A DNA stretch of 64,000 bases from Chthoniobacterales bacterium (GCA_018883245.1 VEQL01000004.1:62001-126000); one strand, 5' to 3'; positions 1-9,709 are shown, counted from the stretch's first letter. The notes: generated from the letters alone by a model not told the origin. Made by a program: numbers and translations.

Positions 1-212
1 TGGCGGAACTGGAAGAGGGCGCATCCGATCTGCCGCGCCTGCTTGCGGCTTTGCTGGAGGCCGAAGTGAACATCCTCTTCAGCTACACGCTGCTGGTGCG
101 TCCGCGCGGACGCCCCTTGCTCGCCATCCACACCGACGACCTGGAATGCGCCAGCGCGGTCCTCGGGTCGCGCGGGTTCCGCCTGCTGAGACAGACGGAC
201 CTTTCGCGTTAG
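1..212 (+). CDS. ACT-domain protein, C-terminal part only
   Basis: The reading frame enters from the left edge and stops with TAG at 210-212, leaving about 69 residues. The visible part reads as alternating strands and helices, with EAEVNILFSYTLLVRP followed by a segment ending GFRLLRQTDLSR. This resembles the last part of stand-alone tandem ACT-domain proteins, which bind small ligands such as amino acids. The start and the first ACT repeat lie outside the window. A role with the nearby ilvB is possible, since branched-chain synthesis uses ACT regulatory subunits, but rmuC lies between on the other strand and this does not look like a typical IlvN. Confidence 0.6.
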   Translation, partial: AELEEGASDLPRLLAALLEAEVNILFSYTLLVRPRGRPLLAIHTDDLECASAVLGSRGFRLLRQTDLSR

Positions 213-222
213 CACGCGGCCT

Positions 223-1485
223 TTACTCGCTTTCCGCGGCGCCCGGCAGCACGGGTTGCTGGGCTGTGGTGCGCGCGCCGAGGGAGCGCAGCTTTTCCGT
301 CTGGCGCAGGAGATTCCCGCGGCCGTCGCGCAGCTTGTTCATCGCGTCATCGTAACTTTCCTGCGTCTGGCGGATGCGGAGGCCGATATTTTCCAGATCG
401 CGGCAGAACGCGACGAATTTGTCATAAAGCTTCCCGCCCTGCTCGGCGATTTCGCGCGCGTGGCGGTTCTGCAGGTCTTGCTGCCAAAGTTGCGCCACGA
501 GGCGCGCGGTGGCAATGACGTTGGGTGCCGTGACGAGCACGATGTTGCGCGCGAGCGCCTCTTCCACCAGATCGGGTGCAGTTTCGAGCGCGGCGTGCAG
601 TGCCGGCTCCACGGGGACGAATAGGAAAACGAAGTCGGGCGAATTGATGCCCGGCAGCGCCGCGTAGTCCTTCGATGCAAGTTGCCCGATGTGCCGCCGC
701 AAGGCCTCGGCGTGTTCCTTGGCCGCGGCTTTGCGCTCCTCTTCGTCTTGCGCGCTGCATTGGCGTTCGTAGGCAACCAGCGAGACCTTTGCATCGATGA
801 TGACTTTCCTTCCGCCGGGAAGATCAAGAATCACGTCGGGCTGCAGTCGCCTGCCTTCTCCGGTCGTCCCCGAAACTTGCGCGTGGAAATGCTGTCCGCG
901 CACGAGTCCCGCTTTTTCCAGCACCGACTCGAGGATCATCTCGCCCCAGTTGCCGCGCGTCTTGGCCTGGCCCTTGAGGGCCTGCGCGAGATTGCCCGCC
1001 TCGCGCGAAACCGTCTGGTTGAGTTCGCTCAGTCGCCGCACTTCTTCGGTCAGCGCGAAGCGCGCCTCGCTTTCTTTGCCGTAAGCTTCGTTGACCTGCT
1101 GCTTGAATTCCCTGAGGTGCTCTGACAATGGCCCGAGTAACTGCTCGAGATGGTTGCGGTTTTGCTCGGTGAAGCGGCGGGATTTGTCCTCGAGGATCGA
1201 GGCGGCGAGATTTTCGATCTCGGTCTTTATGGCCGCGCGCGATTCCTCGAGCCTCGCGGCACGCTGGCGCTCGGCGGAAAGATCCGCTGCAGAAACGCGG
1301 AGTTCATCGACGAGTTTGCGGCGCTCCTCGTCGAGATAATGAACCTGCCGCTGGAGTTCGTCGGCCAAAGTGCGCGCGGCGGCAGTCTCGGACGCTGCGA
1401 GGATGGCGCGGCGTCGGCCGGCGAGGTAGCCGGCCAAGACACCGAAGACCAGCGAGGCAAGGGTCCACCAGAGATATTCGGGCAT
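223..1485 (-). CDS. rmuC: RmuC-family DNA recombination protein
   Basis: 420 residues. An N-terminal membrane anchor (about residues 5-22) is followed by a long charged coiled coil (about 35-115) and then the RmuC domain (about 115-390). The domain is recognisable from [19 protein letters not shown], the [21 protein letters not shown] segment and [13 protein letters not shown]. RmuC proteins are predicted nuclease-fold proteins linked genetically to limiting inversions and rearrangements; the biochemical activity is not firmly established. It is transcribed divergently from ilvB. The length is normal for the family. Confidence 0.9.
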   Translation of the reverse strand: MPEYLWWTLASLVFGVLAGYLAGRRRAILAASETAAARTLADELQRQVHYLDEERRKLVDELRVSAADLSAERQRAARLEESRAAIKTEIENLAASILEDKSRRFTEQNRNHLEQLLGPLSEHLREFKQQVNEAYGKESEARFALTEEVRRLSELNQTVSREAGNLAQALKGQAKTRGNWGEMILESVLEKAGLVRGQHFHAQVSGTTGEGRRLQPDVILDLPGGRKVIIDAKVSLVAYERQCSAQDEEERKAAAKEHAEALRRHIGQLASKDYAALPGINSPDFVFLFVPVEPALHAALETAPDLVEEALARNIVLVTAPNVIATARLVAQLWQQDLQNRHAREIAEQGGKLYDKFVAFCRDLENIGLRIRQTQESYDDAMNKLRDGRGNLLRQTEKLRSLGARTTAQQPVLPGAAESE

Positions 1486-1540
1486 GGCAGATCCTTACCA
1501 TGGGGGACACAATGTGTCGAAACAGGCCGCGCCGTGGCGG

Positions 1541-1569
1541 TTGCTTCTCGCAAGGGACTCCGGTATAAA
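1541..1569 (+). promoter_or_regulatory. Candidate sigma-70-type promoter of ilvB
   Basis: TTGCTT at 1541-1546 and TATAAA at 1564-1569 are separated by exactly 17 bp. The expected transcription start, six to seven bases after the -10 box, falls at or next to the ATG at 1576. If used, the promoter would give a leaderless or nearly leaderless message, although GGGGG sits just before the ATG. Recognised by eye only. Confidence 0.45.
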
Positions 1570-1575
1570 CGGGGG

Positions 1576-3354
1576 ATGAGTATAGCAACCGCCGCCGCCC
1601 GCGGTCCGGCCTCAGCCCAGCAAAGCGCGAAGCTGATGAACGGCGCGGAGATTCTCGTGAAGTGCCTCGAACTCGAGGGCGCGGATGTCATCTTTGCCTA
1701 CCCCGGTGGCGCGAGCATGCCGATCCACCAGGCGCTCACGCGTTCCAAAAAGATCCGCACCATTCTTCCGCGCCATGAGCAGGGCGGGGTCTTCGCCGCC
1801 GAAGGTTATGCGCGCGCGACGGGCAAAGTCGGCCTTTGCATGGCCACGTCCGGACCGGGCGCCACCAACTTGGTCACCGGTCTCGCGGATGCGTTCATGG
1901 ATTCCGTGCCCGTCATCGCCATCACCGGCCAGGTGCCGCAGGAGATGATCGGCCGCGGGGCGTTCCAGGAAACGGATATCTTCGGCATGACGCTGCCGAT
2001 CGTGAAGCACAGCTACCTTGTCTGGGACATCCACGAGATCCCGCGCATCGTGAAGGAGGCTTTCCATATCGCCACCAGCGGCCGCCCCGGTCCGGTGCTG
2101 ATCGACCTTCCGAAAAACATCCAGAACCAGAAGATCGAACCGGTCTTTCCCGAGACCATCAAACTCCGCGGCTACGATCCGGACAAACGCGCGACCGACG
2201 AGCAGCTGCTCGAAATGATCCGCCTCATCAAGCAGTCACGCGATCCGATGATCTATTGCGGCGGCGGCATCATCACGTCCGGCGCCGCGCCCGAACTTCT
2301 CGAGTTTGTCGAGCGCACGCAGATCCCCGTGGCCACGACGCTCATGGGCATCGGTTGCTTCCCGGAGACCCACCCGCTTTCCCTCAAGTGGCTCGGCATG
2401 CACGGCACGGTTTACGCGAACAACGCCGTGAACGAAGCCGATCTTCTTCTCGCCATCGGCGTGCGTTTCGATGATCGCGTGACCGGCAAGGTGGAAAAAT
2501 TCGCCGAGCACGGAACCATCGTCCACATCGACATCGACGACTCGGAGCTGAACAAGAACAAGGTTGTCGCGCTTCCGGTCCTCAGCGACGTCAAATACGC
2601 GCTCAAGCGCGCCAACGAACTTCTCGCCAAAGAAGGTTTCGAGCGCGTGAAGGGTGACAAGTTCGACCGCTTCAAGCCTTGGTATGAGAAAATCCAGGCT
2701 TGGAAGAAAGCGCACCCGTTCCGCTACACGGACACCGAGGATGTCATCCAGCCCCAATACGTCATCGAGCAGCTCTACAAACTCACCAACGGCAAGGCCA
2801 TCCTCACCACCGGCGTCGGCCAGCACCAGATGTGGGCGGGGCAATATTACGATTTCGACAAGCCGCGCACCTTCATCACTTCCGCCGGGCTTGGCGCGAT
2901 GGGCTTCGGTTATCCCGCGGCCATGGGCGCCAAAGTGGCCTGCCCCGACACCCAAGTCATCGATATCGACGGCGACGGCTCTTTTCTCATGAACGTGCAG
3001 GAGCTGGCCACCGCGCACATCGAAAAAATCGGCGCCAAGGCCATCATCCTCAACAACCAGCACCTCGGCATGGTGGTGCAGTGGGAAGACCGCTTTTACG
3101 AGAGCAACCGCGGGCACACCTTCCTCGGCGACCCCGACGACACTTCGCGCATCTATCCCGATTACGTGGAGATTTGCAAAGGTTTCGGCGTGCCCTGCGA
3201 GCGCGTCATCCACAAGAAAGACCTTCTGCCCGCCCTTCAGCGCATGCTCGATGCGGAAGGTGTCTATGTTCTCGACGTCATGACGCCCTACACCGAGCAC
3301 GTCTTGCCCATGATTCCCGCGGGCATGACTTATAAAGACATTATCACCGAGTAA
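1576..3354 (+). CDS. ilvB: Acetolactate synthase large subunit (biosynthetic)
   Basis: 592 residues. This is the thiamine-diphosphate enzyme that joins two pyruvates, or pyruvate and 2-ketobutyrate, in the first shared step of valine, leucine and isoleucine synthesis. The catalytic glutamate is E68 in [16 protein letters not shown]. The FAD and central domains follow, and the C-terminal ThDP motif GDGSFLMN...NNQHLG is intact. I chose ATG 1576 because the open frame upstream runs antisense through rmuC and homology begins near [19 protein letters not shown]. No small regulatory subunit gene (ilvN) lies beside it. leuB, of the same pathway, is 39 kb away. Confidence 0.95.
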   Translation: MSIATAAARGPASAQQSAKLMNGAEILVKCLELEGADVIFAYPGGASMPIHQALTRSKKIRTILPRHEQGGVFAAEGYARATGKVGLCMATSGPGATNLVTGLADAFMDSVPVIAITGQVPQEMIGRGAFQETDIFGMTLPIVKHSYLVWDIHEIPRIVKEAFHIATSGRPGPVLIDLPKNIQNQKIEPVFPETIKLRGYDPDKRATDEQLLEMIRLIKQSRDPMIYCGGGIITSGAAPELLEFVERTQIPVATTLMGIGCFPETHPLSLKWLGMHGTVYANNAVNEADLLLAIGVRFDDRVTGKVEKFAEHGTIVHIDIDDSELNKNKVVALPVLSDVKYALKRANELLAKEGFERVKGDKFDRFKPWYEKIQAWKKAHPFRYTDTEDVIQPQYVIEQLYKLTNGKAILTTGVGQHQMWAGQYYDFDKPRTFITSAGLGAMGFGYPAAMGAKVACPDTQVIDIDGDGSFLMNVQELATAHIEKIGAKAIILNNQHLGMVVQWEDRFYESNRGHTFLGDPDDTSRIYPDYVEICKGFGVPCERVIHKKDLLPALQRMLDAEGVYVLDVMTPYTEHVLPMIPAGMTYKDIITE

Positions 3355-3386
3355 CTCTCCCGCCGCCATCGCGCGGCGCCGTTCCC

Positions 3387-4826
3387 ATGTCTGAAGAAGC
3401 TCCGCTGCTGGATCTCAGCGCGCTCGATTTCCGTCCTGCTTGGGCCAAGGACCCTTCATCCGCCCCGCAGCCGTCGCCGGCCCCGCGTGAACACCGCCCC
3501 GCGCCACGCGGCGGCTTCAAGCGCGTGGGAAAGCCGGGCGGGCAGCCGCGCCCCGGACGCGGCCGGCCCCACGGGAAAAAATTCGATGATGCGCGCCGCG
3601 AAGAGCGCCCTGCGCCGCCGCCGAACCCGTTTCCTTGGCTGCGCATCGCCTTCACCGCGACGGCACCCGCCGTCGAAACGGTCGTCCAGCAAGTGCGTCA
3701 TACGGGAAAAACCTTCGGCCTTTTCGATATCGCGCGCATTCTCCTGCGCAATCCCGCATCCTACACGATCGACCTGACCTCCGCTCCGAAACAACCCGAA
3801 GGTCCGTTTTGGGTGGCGGAGGCCGACAGCAGCGTCTGGCTTTCGCGCGAGGCCGCCGTGCGCCATGTGCTCCGCAAAAAGCGCGACGAATTTTATCGCG
3901 CCGAGACCGTCGAGGTGGCGCCGCCGAAAGGCAACTTCCCGGTTGTCGCCGTCTGCGGGATGTCCGGTGTCCTTCTCGGGCCGCCCAACCATCACGACTT
4001 CGAGCGGCGTCTGAGGGAGCTTCACCGCGAACGTTTCTCGCGCATGGATTTCGAGACTTTCCGTTCGCGACTCAAGATGGAGCGTGATCCGGAAATCGTG
4101 GAAAAATGGCGCGCCGAAGCGTCAAAGGCTGTCGAATACTATCCGCGCGAAGGCGAGAACCCGGAAAAGCTGGCGGATCTCGCCGCGGTCGAACGCCACT
4201 TTGCCGAGCATCACGCCCCGGCGCTCGTGAAACTCGTCGATCACGCCGCCGTGCCCGGCGACCCGAAGACCACGGCCGTCGATGCCGCGCTTGCGCCGCT
4301 TCTGAATCATGCCCGCGGCGAGGAGGAACGCTTTCCCCTCCGCCTGGCCCAGAGTCTGAGCCGCGCCCTCACGGCCGCCGGTCTGCGGTTCTACAAAGGC
4401 GCGTCCCGCACGACATTCGTTTCAGCCTCGCGTCCGCGCTACCTCGATCTCGATCAGACGGCCGTGAGCGACTCCATCCGGAAAATTATCGAGACCATCC
4501 GCGAGAAAAAATCCATCCGCCGCGCACAACTGCTCGGCCAGCTTGTGCCGCGCGCGTCAACGGCACCTGTCGCTCCGGCGGAGGCGCCCGCCGATCCCTC
4601 CGCACCCGCACCGGAGGCCGCACCGGCTGCGGATCCCGCCCGCGAAGCTGTGATCAACGATCTCCTTTGGCTCACGCATGAAGGCTATGTCATAGAATAT
4701 GCCGACGGCCGGCTGGAATCCGTTCCGCCGCCGAAAAATCCCCCGAAGCCCGCTGTCGTCGCTCAGGATGCTCCGGCGGCTGCCGTTGCCGAGGCTGAAC
4801 CTGCCGCCCCTCCGGCCTCCGTTTGA
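3387..4826 (+). CDS. Uncharacterised protein with basic Pro/Arg-rich N-terminus
   Basis: 479 residues, family not recognised. Residues 1-75 are rich in Pro, Arg and Gly with a strongly basic stretch, which could bind nucleic acid. The middle (about 80-400) looks globular, with charged helices, and includes a run reading VWLSREAAVRHVLRKK. The C-terminus is Ala/Pro-rich low complexity. It starts 32 bp after ilvB on the same strand and may be cotranscribed. It ends base to base against the convergent lytic transglycosylase gene. The composition suggests a cytoplasmic protein: no signal peptide or membrane segment is seen. No function is assigned. Confidence 0.8.
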   Translation: MSEEAPLLDLSALDFRPAWAKDPSSAPQPSPAPREHRPAPRGGFKRVGKPGGQPRPGRGRPHGKKFDDARREERPAPPPNPFPWLRIAFTATAPAVETVVQQVRHTGKTFGLFDIARILLRNPASYTIDLTSAPKQPEGPFWVAEADSSVWLSREAAVRHVLRKKRDEFYRAETVEVAPPKGNFPVVAVCGMSGVLLGPPNHHDFERRLRELHRERFSRMDFETFRSRLKMERDPEIVEKWRAEASKAVEYYPREGENPEKLADLAAVERHFAEHHAPALVKLVDHAAVPGDPKTTAVDAALAPLLNHARGEEERFPLRLAQSLSRALTAAGLRFYKGASRTTFVSASRPRYLDLDQTAVSDSIRKIIETIREKKSIRRAQLLGQLVPRASTAPVAPAEAPADPSAPAPEAAPAADPAREAVINDLLWLTHEGYVIEYADGRLESVPPPKNPPKPAVVAQDAPAAAVAEAEPAAPPASV

Positions 4827-5441
4827 TCAATCCTGCGGCAGGGTGATTTGGTCACCCCGCTTTTTGTAGTATTCGTAGCGCTTGAGCACGGCTGCCACGT
4901 AGGCGCGTGTGCTCGGGATGTCCATCGCTTCGCTCAATTCCTGCGCCGTCATCTGGGCGCCGCCGCCCGACCAGCGTTTCACCCGGCTCCTGCCCGCATT
5001 GTATTCGCCGAGGGCGAAGGGAAGGGGATCATTTTGGCCCGACCAGTGGGCGAGCGCTTTCCCGAGATACCATGTGCCCGCCTCGATGTTTGTTTTCGGG
5101 TCGAGAAGATCCGTGGGGACAAATGTTTCGATGCCCTCGGCTGCGACCCAATCCTGTGCCGCTGGCTCGGTCACCTGCATGAGTCCGCGTTCGCCGTGCG
5201 ACCCAAGCTTGTCCGGATGAAAGCGGCTCTCCTGCCAGATAACCGCTTTGACCAGCAGCGGATCGACCCCGTGGCGCGATGCGGTTCCGGCGATCAAGTC
5301 GTCGTAGCTGCTGTATCTCCCGAAACCGAGCAGCTCGCCGACGCGGTAGGCTGGATCATTTTCGAACGCCGCAAAAATACCGATGCCGGCAGCAAAGAGC
5401 ACGGCCACTGCGGCGAGGACATAAATGATGCGGGCTGACAT
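4827..5441 (-). CDS. Lytic transglycosylase, SLT domain
   Basis: 204 residues. An N-terminal hydrophobic segment (about 5-25) should anchor or export the protein. The SLT (goose-lysozyme-like) domain fills about residues 50-195. The catalytic glutamate is in VKAVIWQESRFHP, followed by the family motifs GLMQVT and the ALGEYNAGRSRV segment. Such enzymes cleave peptidoglycan between MurNAc and GlcNAc, giving 1,6-anhydro ends, during wall turnover or insertion of envelope machines. Its stop codon abuts that of the preceding convergent gene. Confidence 0.9.
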   Translation of the reverse strand: MSARIIYVLAAVAVLFAAGIGIFAAFENDPAYRVGELLGFGRYSSYDDLIAGTASRHGVDPLLVKAVIWQESRFHPDKLGSHGERGLMQVTEPAAQDWVAAEGIETFVPTDLLDPKTNIEAGTWYLGKALAHWSGQNDPLPFALGEYNAGRSRVKRWSGGGAQMTAQELSEAMDIPSTRAYVAAVLKRYEYYKKRGDQITLPQD

Positions 5442-5490
5442 CCGGATGCAATTTAACGCCGCCGGCAGACGTTAGCGAGAATGTTGCCGC

Positions 5491-7074
5491 CTATTTCCAG
5501 AGGTCAGCGTAGGCGTCGGAAAAACGCTTTGTCGCGTGGGCGTCGGGAACGACTTCGACAAGTCGCGGCACGCCCGGAGGCATCGCATCATGCGGATCGT
5601 GCATCCGCCCGTAGTGCCACCCGAACATTTCCGCCCAACCGCGCAGTTTGATCTCATGGGCATTGAGAAACGACGGATTTTTGAACATCCGATCGAAAAT
5701 CATGCCGCCGCCGTTGTTGATGACGGCGATGGTGATGTCCGCCGCCGCGGGTGCGCGCGCAGCCCAGAGTCCGGCGAGATCGTAGAGAGCCGAAAGATCA
5801 CCCAGAACTGCAGCCGCGGGTCGCCCGGCTCCCGCAAGGCCGATGCCTGTCGAGACAAGACCGTCGATGCCATTGACCCCGCGGTTGGCGAAGCAGTAAC
5901 GCGCGTCCGGCGTGCGCACCGCCGCCAGGTCCCACTCGCGGACGGGCAGGCTGTTGCCGAGGAGAATGCGCGCGTTTTCGGCCAAGCCCTGCGACAGCGC
6001 GCGGACCAACGCCGTTTCGCTTCGCGGCTCTCGAGCGAGCAGTTCCTCCAAACGAATCGCGATTTCCCGGTCCCGTTGGAAAAGAGTCTCGTTGCGACCG
6101 CCCGACGGCGCGAACGCTCCGGCAATCGCGGCAAAGTGCCGCAAGGGCACGACGCGGGACTGCCTTGCCAAACCGGGAAACGGAAGCTGCGATATCTGCA
6201 GCAGCGGGCGGCTGTCCCCGTCGAGTTCGCGCCAGAAACGCGGAGTGGGAATCCCGCCGATGCGCACCACGCCGTCGCAAGCAGCCCGGCATTCCGGAGT
6301 CCGCAGGATGCGTTCGCCGGAGTGCAGGCTGAATTCCTGCAAGGTCCGGTGCGTGCGCAGTTGCGAGACGGCTTCGAGATAAAGCGGGCAGGATAGCGAC
6401 GCCAGCCAGGGAGCGAGCGCGTGCGCCTCCGGGGGTCGGAGCGAAGACACGAGAACAAGCGGGTTGCGCACCGCGTCAAAAAAATCCGCGCAGATATCGC
6501 GTGCTTCGGCCTCGTCCATCCATGGCACGGGCTGCAGCGGAGCCGACGGATGACCGGTGAAAATCTTCGCGCTTTCGCCATCGAGCAGCGGTTCATCGAA
6601 GCAGGCGTTGAGATGCACCGGACCGTCCAACGGCGGAAGCGTTTCGATTTGTCCGGGCGAATCGATGTCGATCACCGGCGCTTGCGCCGCGGCGAAGAGC
6701 GGAATCTGGTCGATGGTCTGCGGCGCTCCGGTTCCGCGCAGTGCGCGGGGTCGGTCCGCCGTGACGGCTACCAGCGGCAGTCCCGCATGGCGTGCCTCGA
6801 GCATCGCGGGCAGCAACTCGGCCGCCGCCGTGCCGGAGGTTGTCATAACGGCAGCCGGTGCATTGTCGCGGCGTATGCGGCCGAGCGCGAAAAACGCGGC
6901 GCTTCTTTCTTCGAAAAAAGAGACCACATCGAAGGCTTCCCGCGCTGCATCGAGGGCTTCGACGAGCGGCGCGTTGCGTCCTCCCGGGCAGATGCAAATC
7001 GTGCGCACGCCGGCCCCGTGCAGGGCGGACAGTATTTCCGCCGCGATGGCACGGTTGTCGGCGGGCGCGCTCAA
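5491..7074 (-). CDS. menD: 2-Succinyl-5-enolpyruvyl-6-hydroxy-3-cyclohexene-1-carboxylate synthase
   Basis: 527 residues from a TTG start. This ThDP enzyme adds 2-oxoglutarate to isochorismate in menaquinone synthesis. Seen: ICICPGGRNAPL and the glutamate in SFFEERSAAFFALGR near the N-terminus, VMTTSGTAAAELLPAMLEA, and the C-terminal ThDP region from GDLSALYDLAGLW to NNGGGMIFD. An ATG at 7161 would give 556 residues, but those extra codons lie inside menF. TTG 7074 forms a TTGA overlap with the menF stop, and places the mature N-terminus (SAPADNRAIAAEIL) where E. coli MenD begins. It is translationally coupled to menF. No other men genes are nearby. Confidence 0.92.
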   Translation of the reverse strand: MSAPADNRAIAAEILSALHGAGVRTICICPGGRNAPLVEALDAAREAFDVVSFFEERSAAFFALGRIRRDNAPAAVMTTSGTAAAELLPAMLEARHAGLPLVAVTADRPRALRGTGAPQTIDQIPLFAAAQAPVIDIDSPGQIETLPPLDGPVHLNACFDEPLLDGESAKIFTGHPSAPLQPVPWMDEAEARDICADFFDAVRNPLVLVSSLRPPEAHALAPWLASLSCPLYLEAVSQLRTHRTLQEFSLHSGERILRTPECRAACDGVVRIGGIPTPRFWRELDGDSRPLLQISQLPFPGLARQSRVVPLRHFAAIAGAFAPSGGRNETLFQRDREIAIRLEELLAREPRSETALVRALSQGLAENARILLGNSLPVREWDLAAVRTPDARYCFANRGVNGIDGLVSTGIGLAGAGRPAAAVLGDLSALYDLAGLWAARAPAAADITIAVINNGGGMIFDRMFKNPSFLNAHEIKLRGWAEMFGWHYGRMHDPHDAMPPGVPRLVEVVPDAHATKRFSDAYADLWK

Positions 7075-8195
7075 AGGCCGAGGTTGCCGCGCGTGGCGGC
7101 GAGTTTCAGGCGCAGTTCGGCCGTCTCGCGCGCCAGTTGGCTGGCCGGGACGAGCCCGCATCCGGCCCCGCAGCGGGCAATCTCACGGTTCCATTGCACA
7201 TTGCGGATCGCCACGAGGCAGCGCGCCTCGCCGCCCGGCAGCATGAGTCCGAAAGGCGCGGCGAAGCGTCCTCGCGGTTCCGCGTCCAGGCGCGGCATCC
7301 ACTCGCGCCAACCTTCGCGCGGTGCGGTGCCCACGGCCGGGGTGGGGTGGAGGAGATCGACGAGTTCACGGAAACCCGCCGGTCGCCCCGGCATCACGCG
7401 CAGGTCCGTGCGCAGATGCGACAGAATGCCGATACGCCACAAACGGGTGGCACCGCGGGTGACACGGCCGAGTTGTCCGAGGCGCGCCGCGATGTCCTCC
7501 AGAACGACAAGGTGCTCACCCTTTTCCTTGGGATCTTCCATCATGTCCTCGGGCGCGGTATCGGCTCGTGCGGTGCCGGCCACGGCCATGGCGTGGATTT
7601 CGATCCCGTCATTTTCGAAAAGCAATTCGGGCGAAGCGCCGAGAATGCCCCCCTCGTCATTCCAGCAGCCATAGGGCATCAATCCCGAGGGCAGGTTGGC
7701 CAAAGCGCGCAGCGCCCTTTGGCGGGCGTCGGTATCGAGGGGTCCCGCGCTTGTTTCGAAAACCGCGGGCACCGCTTTGCGCAGTTCGCCGCCTGCGAAA
7801 GCCGCCTGCGCTTTGTCGAAAGTTCCCGCGAAATGTGCCGCATCGAACGCCCGCCATGTCCTTGTGGTTTCCCCGCCGTCGAATTGCTGCGCCAGAGTGT
7901 CGGGTGACACGGCCGCGCACCCGGGATAAGTGCGCCACGGCGCGGTGTCGGAGAGATAAAAATCCGGCGCGAAAAATGACGGCCGCCCGGGATCAGGTTC
8001 CGCTGATTTTTCTGCATCGCCCCACGCAATGATCCACCGGTCGTCGGACCAGGCGAAAACCGCGCCGCTTTGAAGAAAAGCACGGATGTGTTCCGCCGCA
8101 GGCGCCGAACGTCGCAGCCACGCCTGCGACAATTCGCGCTCGCTGACTTGATGCAGACCGCTCATGCGTTGATTTTGCGCCGGCAGGCGCGGCAT
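7071..8195 (-). CDS. menF: Isochorismate synthase (chorismate-binding family)
   Basis: 374 residues. It converts chorismate to isochorismate, the step before MenD. The chorismate-binding domain takes up the C-terminal two thirds. Seen: GASPELLFE, the magnesium-site run around DPKEKGEHLVVLEDI, HPTPAVGTAPREGW, and a C-terminal AIRNVQW...GCGLVPAS segment. ATG 8195 has AGGA six bases upstream; ATG 8165 has no visible ribosome site. The product is a little short compared with proteobacterial MenF because the N-terminal region is reduced. The gene order menF-menD with a four-base overlap supports menaquinone rather than siderophore synthesis. Confidence 0.9.
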   Translation of the reverse strand: MPRLPAQNQRMSGLHQVSERELSQAWLRRSAPAAEHIRAFLQSGAVFAWSDDRWIIAWGDAEKSAEPDPGRPSFFAPDFYLSDTAPWRTYPGCAAVSPDTLAQQFDGGETTRTWRAFDAAHFAGTFDKAQAAFAGGELRKAVPAVFETSAGPLDTDARQRALRALANLPSGLMPYGCWNDEGGILGASPELLFENDGIEIHAMAVAGTARADTAPEDMMEDPKEKGEHLVVLEDIAARLGQLGRVTRGATRLWRIGILSHLRTDLRVMPGRPAGFRELVDLLHPTPAVGTAPREGWREWMPRLDAEPRGRFAAPFGLMLPGGEARCLVAIRNVQWNREIARCGAGCGLVPASQLARETAELRLKLAATRGNLGL

Positions 8196-8216
8196 CGCAA
8201 TCCTGCGGGGATGCCG

Positions 8217-8519
8217 TCAGCGGCGCAGTTGACGCTCGGCTTCGAGCCAATCCGACTCCGCGTCGCCCGGGAGGCCGAGTTCGCGCCGCTTTTCCGCGAT
8301 GAAGTAAGCACGCACCGCGATGTCGTGGTTGGTCACTGATCCGATCAGCCCGACAATCTCCGACTTGCCGCCCTGTTTGCGGGTCATTACGCGGGTCGGC
8401 GTGGCGGTCACAGCGCGCGTGCGAGCGGCGGCCGCTTTCTTCTTCGCTGTTTTGACGGGGGTCGTTTTCACCGCTTTTTTGACCGTTTTGGACATTTTTG
8501 GTTTCGCTGTCTTGGCCAT
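8217..8519 (-). CDS. DUF2934 protein with histone-like lysine-rich N-terminus
   Basis: 100 residues from ATG 8519. Residues 1-45 are a Lys/Ala/Thr-rich tail (KTAKPKMSKTVKKAVK) like bacterial histone-H1 or Hc1-type DNA-binding tails. Residues about 60-95 carry the DUF2934 signature: IAVRAYFIAEKRRELGLPGD followed by DWLEAERQL. DUF2934 has no established function. A TTG at 8591 could extend the protein, but C-rich sequence precedes it and there is no ribosome site. It lies 21 bp after menF on the opposite-facing side and is divergent from the membrane protein gene at 8618. Confidence 0.75.
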   Translation of the reverse strand: MAKTAKPKMSKTVKKAVKTTPVKTAKKKAAAARTRAVTATPTRVMTRKQGGKSEIVGLIGSVTNHDIAVRAYFIAEKRRELGLPGDAESDWLEAERQLRR

Positions 8520-8617
8520 GATTTTTGTTTGCTGTTGGGTCCATTTAACGGGTGCTTCCGCGCCCGGGCCAAGTTTTTTCGGCTTTTCCAAGGGGGGCGC
8601 GCGATTAGGCTGCGTTT

Positions 8618-9046
8618 GTGGGTATCTCCTTGGGCGAATTTTTCATCCGCTGGTTTGTCACTGCCGTGTCCGTTTTCGCGGCGGCATGGGTGGTGCCGGG
8701 TATCGACTACACGAGTTTCACGGGGCTGGCCTTTGCCTCGCTCCTGCTCGGCATCATCAACGCCATGGTCCGCCCGGTGCTCCTCATCCTTTGCCTGCCG
8801 CTGATTTTGGTGACGATGGGCCTTTTCATCCTCGTGCTCAATGCCCTGCTGCTGTGGTTCGTATCCGGGATCCTGCCGGGCAGCTCGTTCACGGTTTCGG
8901 GTTTCTGGGCCGCATTCTGGGGCGCGATCGTGATCAGCATTGTGAGCTGGATTCTCAGCGCATTTTTCCGCGGCAGCGACGGGCGCATTTATCCGCTCAC
9001 ACACCACACGGTGATCAAACAGGCGCGGGGCCGCACGTTGAACTGA
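8618..9046 (+). CDS. Small integral membrane protein, phage-holin family 4 / YvlD type
   Basis: 142 residues from a GTG start. Four hydrophobic segments are visible (about 8-30, 36-54, 58-88 and 98-118). Motifs are INAMVRPVLL and LPLILVTMGLFILVLNALLLW, typical of the COG1950 membrane proteins often annotated as holin family. They are chromosomal, of unclear function, and nothing else here looks like phage. It ends two bases before the trpF start, so the two are very likely cotranscribed. Confidence 0.85.
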   Translation: MGISLGEFFIRWFVTAVSVFAAAWVVPGIDYTSFTGLAFASLLLGIINAMVRPVLLILCLPLILVTMGLFILVLNALLLWFVSGILPGSSFTVSGFWAAFWGAIVISIVSWILSAFFRGSDGRIYPLTHHTVIKQARGRTLN

Positions 9047-9048
9047 CC

Positions 9049-9705
9049 ATGGTGCCCGCGGGCTTGCGGCGCTGGTTGGATTCGGGGCGACCGGGCGTGA
9101 AGATCTGCGGTATCACGCGCGAGGAGGATGCGCATGCGGCCGTGGAAGCGAGGGCCGACGCTTTGGGGTTCAATTTTTATCCGCGCTCGAAGCGGGCGGT
9201 GCGGCTCGCGGAAATTTCAAAGTGGTTGCGGAAACTTCCGGAGGATGTCGGACGAGTCGCCGTCGTCGTGCAACCGGATGAAGCGCTCCTGCGCGATTTG
9301 GCGGCGTCCGGATTGTTCCACGCCTTGCAATTCCACGGGGGTGAAAGCGCGGATTTTTGCGCGAAATGGGGCGGCGATTTTTACATCAAGGCATGTCCGC
9401 TATCCGACGAAGCTTCTGCCGCCGCCGCGCTCGATGATCCTGCGCCGTGCATTTTGTTGGACGCGCATGCGCCCGGCACATTCGGTGGAACGGGGCGTGC
9501 CATCGATTGGTCCCTGGCCTCGAAAGTTTGCGCGGCCACCACCCGTCCTGTCGTCCTTTCCGGCGGCCTCAACCCGGCCAATGTCGCCGAGGCCTTGCGC
9601 ATCGTGAAGCCGGCGGCCGTGGATGCCGCCAGCGGCGTGGAATCCGCACCGGGCATCAAGGACGGCGCCCTTGTGTCCGCCTTTGTATCGGCTGTCACCC
9701 TTTGA
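9049..9705 (+). CDS. trpF: Phosphoribosylanthranilate isomerase
   Basis: 218 residues. This TIM-barrel enzyme of tryptophan synthesis isomerises N-(5-phosphoribosyl)anthranilate to the 1-deoxyribulose form. The catalytic cysteine is in VKICGITREEDA and the general-acid aspartate in ILLDAHAPGTFGGTG. The phosphate-binding end is present as VVLSGGLNPANVAEAL and DAASGVESAPGIKD. The start follows the preceding membrane protein stop by two bases. No other trp genes are near. Ten bases after its stop comes the beginning of the next regulatory palindrome region. Confidence 0.95.
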   Translation: MVPAGLRRWLDSGRPGVKICGITREEDAHAAVEARADALGFNFYPRSKRAVRLAEISKWLRKLPEDVGRVAVVVQPDEALLRDLAASGLFHALQFHGGESADFCAKWGGDFYIKACPLSDEASAAAALDDPAPCILLDAHAPGTFGGTGRAIDWSLASKVCAATTRPVVLSGGLNPANVAEALRIVKPAAVDAASGVESAPGIKDGALVSAFVSAVTL

Positions 9706-9709
9706 CCGC

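Noticed and set aside
1150-1575. Upstream extension of the ilvB frame
   Set aside because: The extension lies inside rmuC on the other strand and crosses the candidate promoter. Homology of the synthase begins after ATG 1576.
8618-9046. Prophage remnant, because of the holin-like protein
   Set aside because: This holin-family annotation covers ordinary chromosomal membrane proteins. No other phage gene lies nearby, and it is coupled to trpF.
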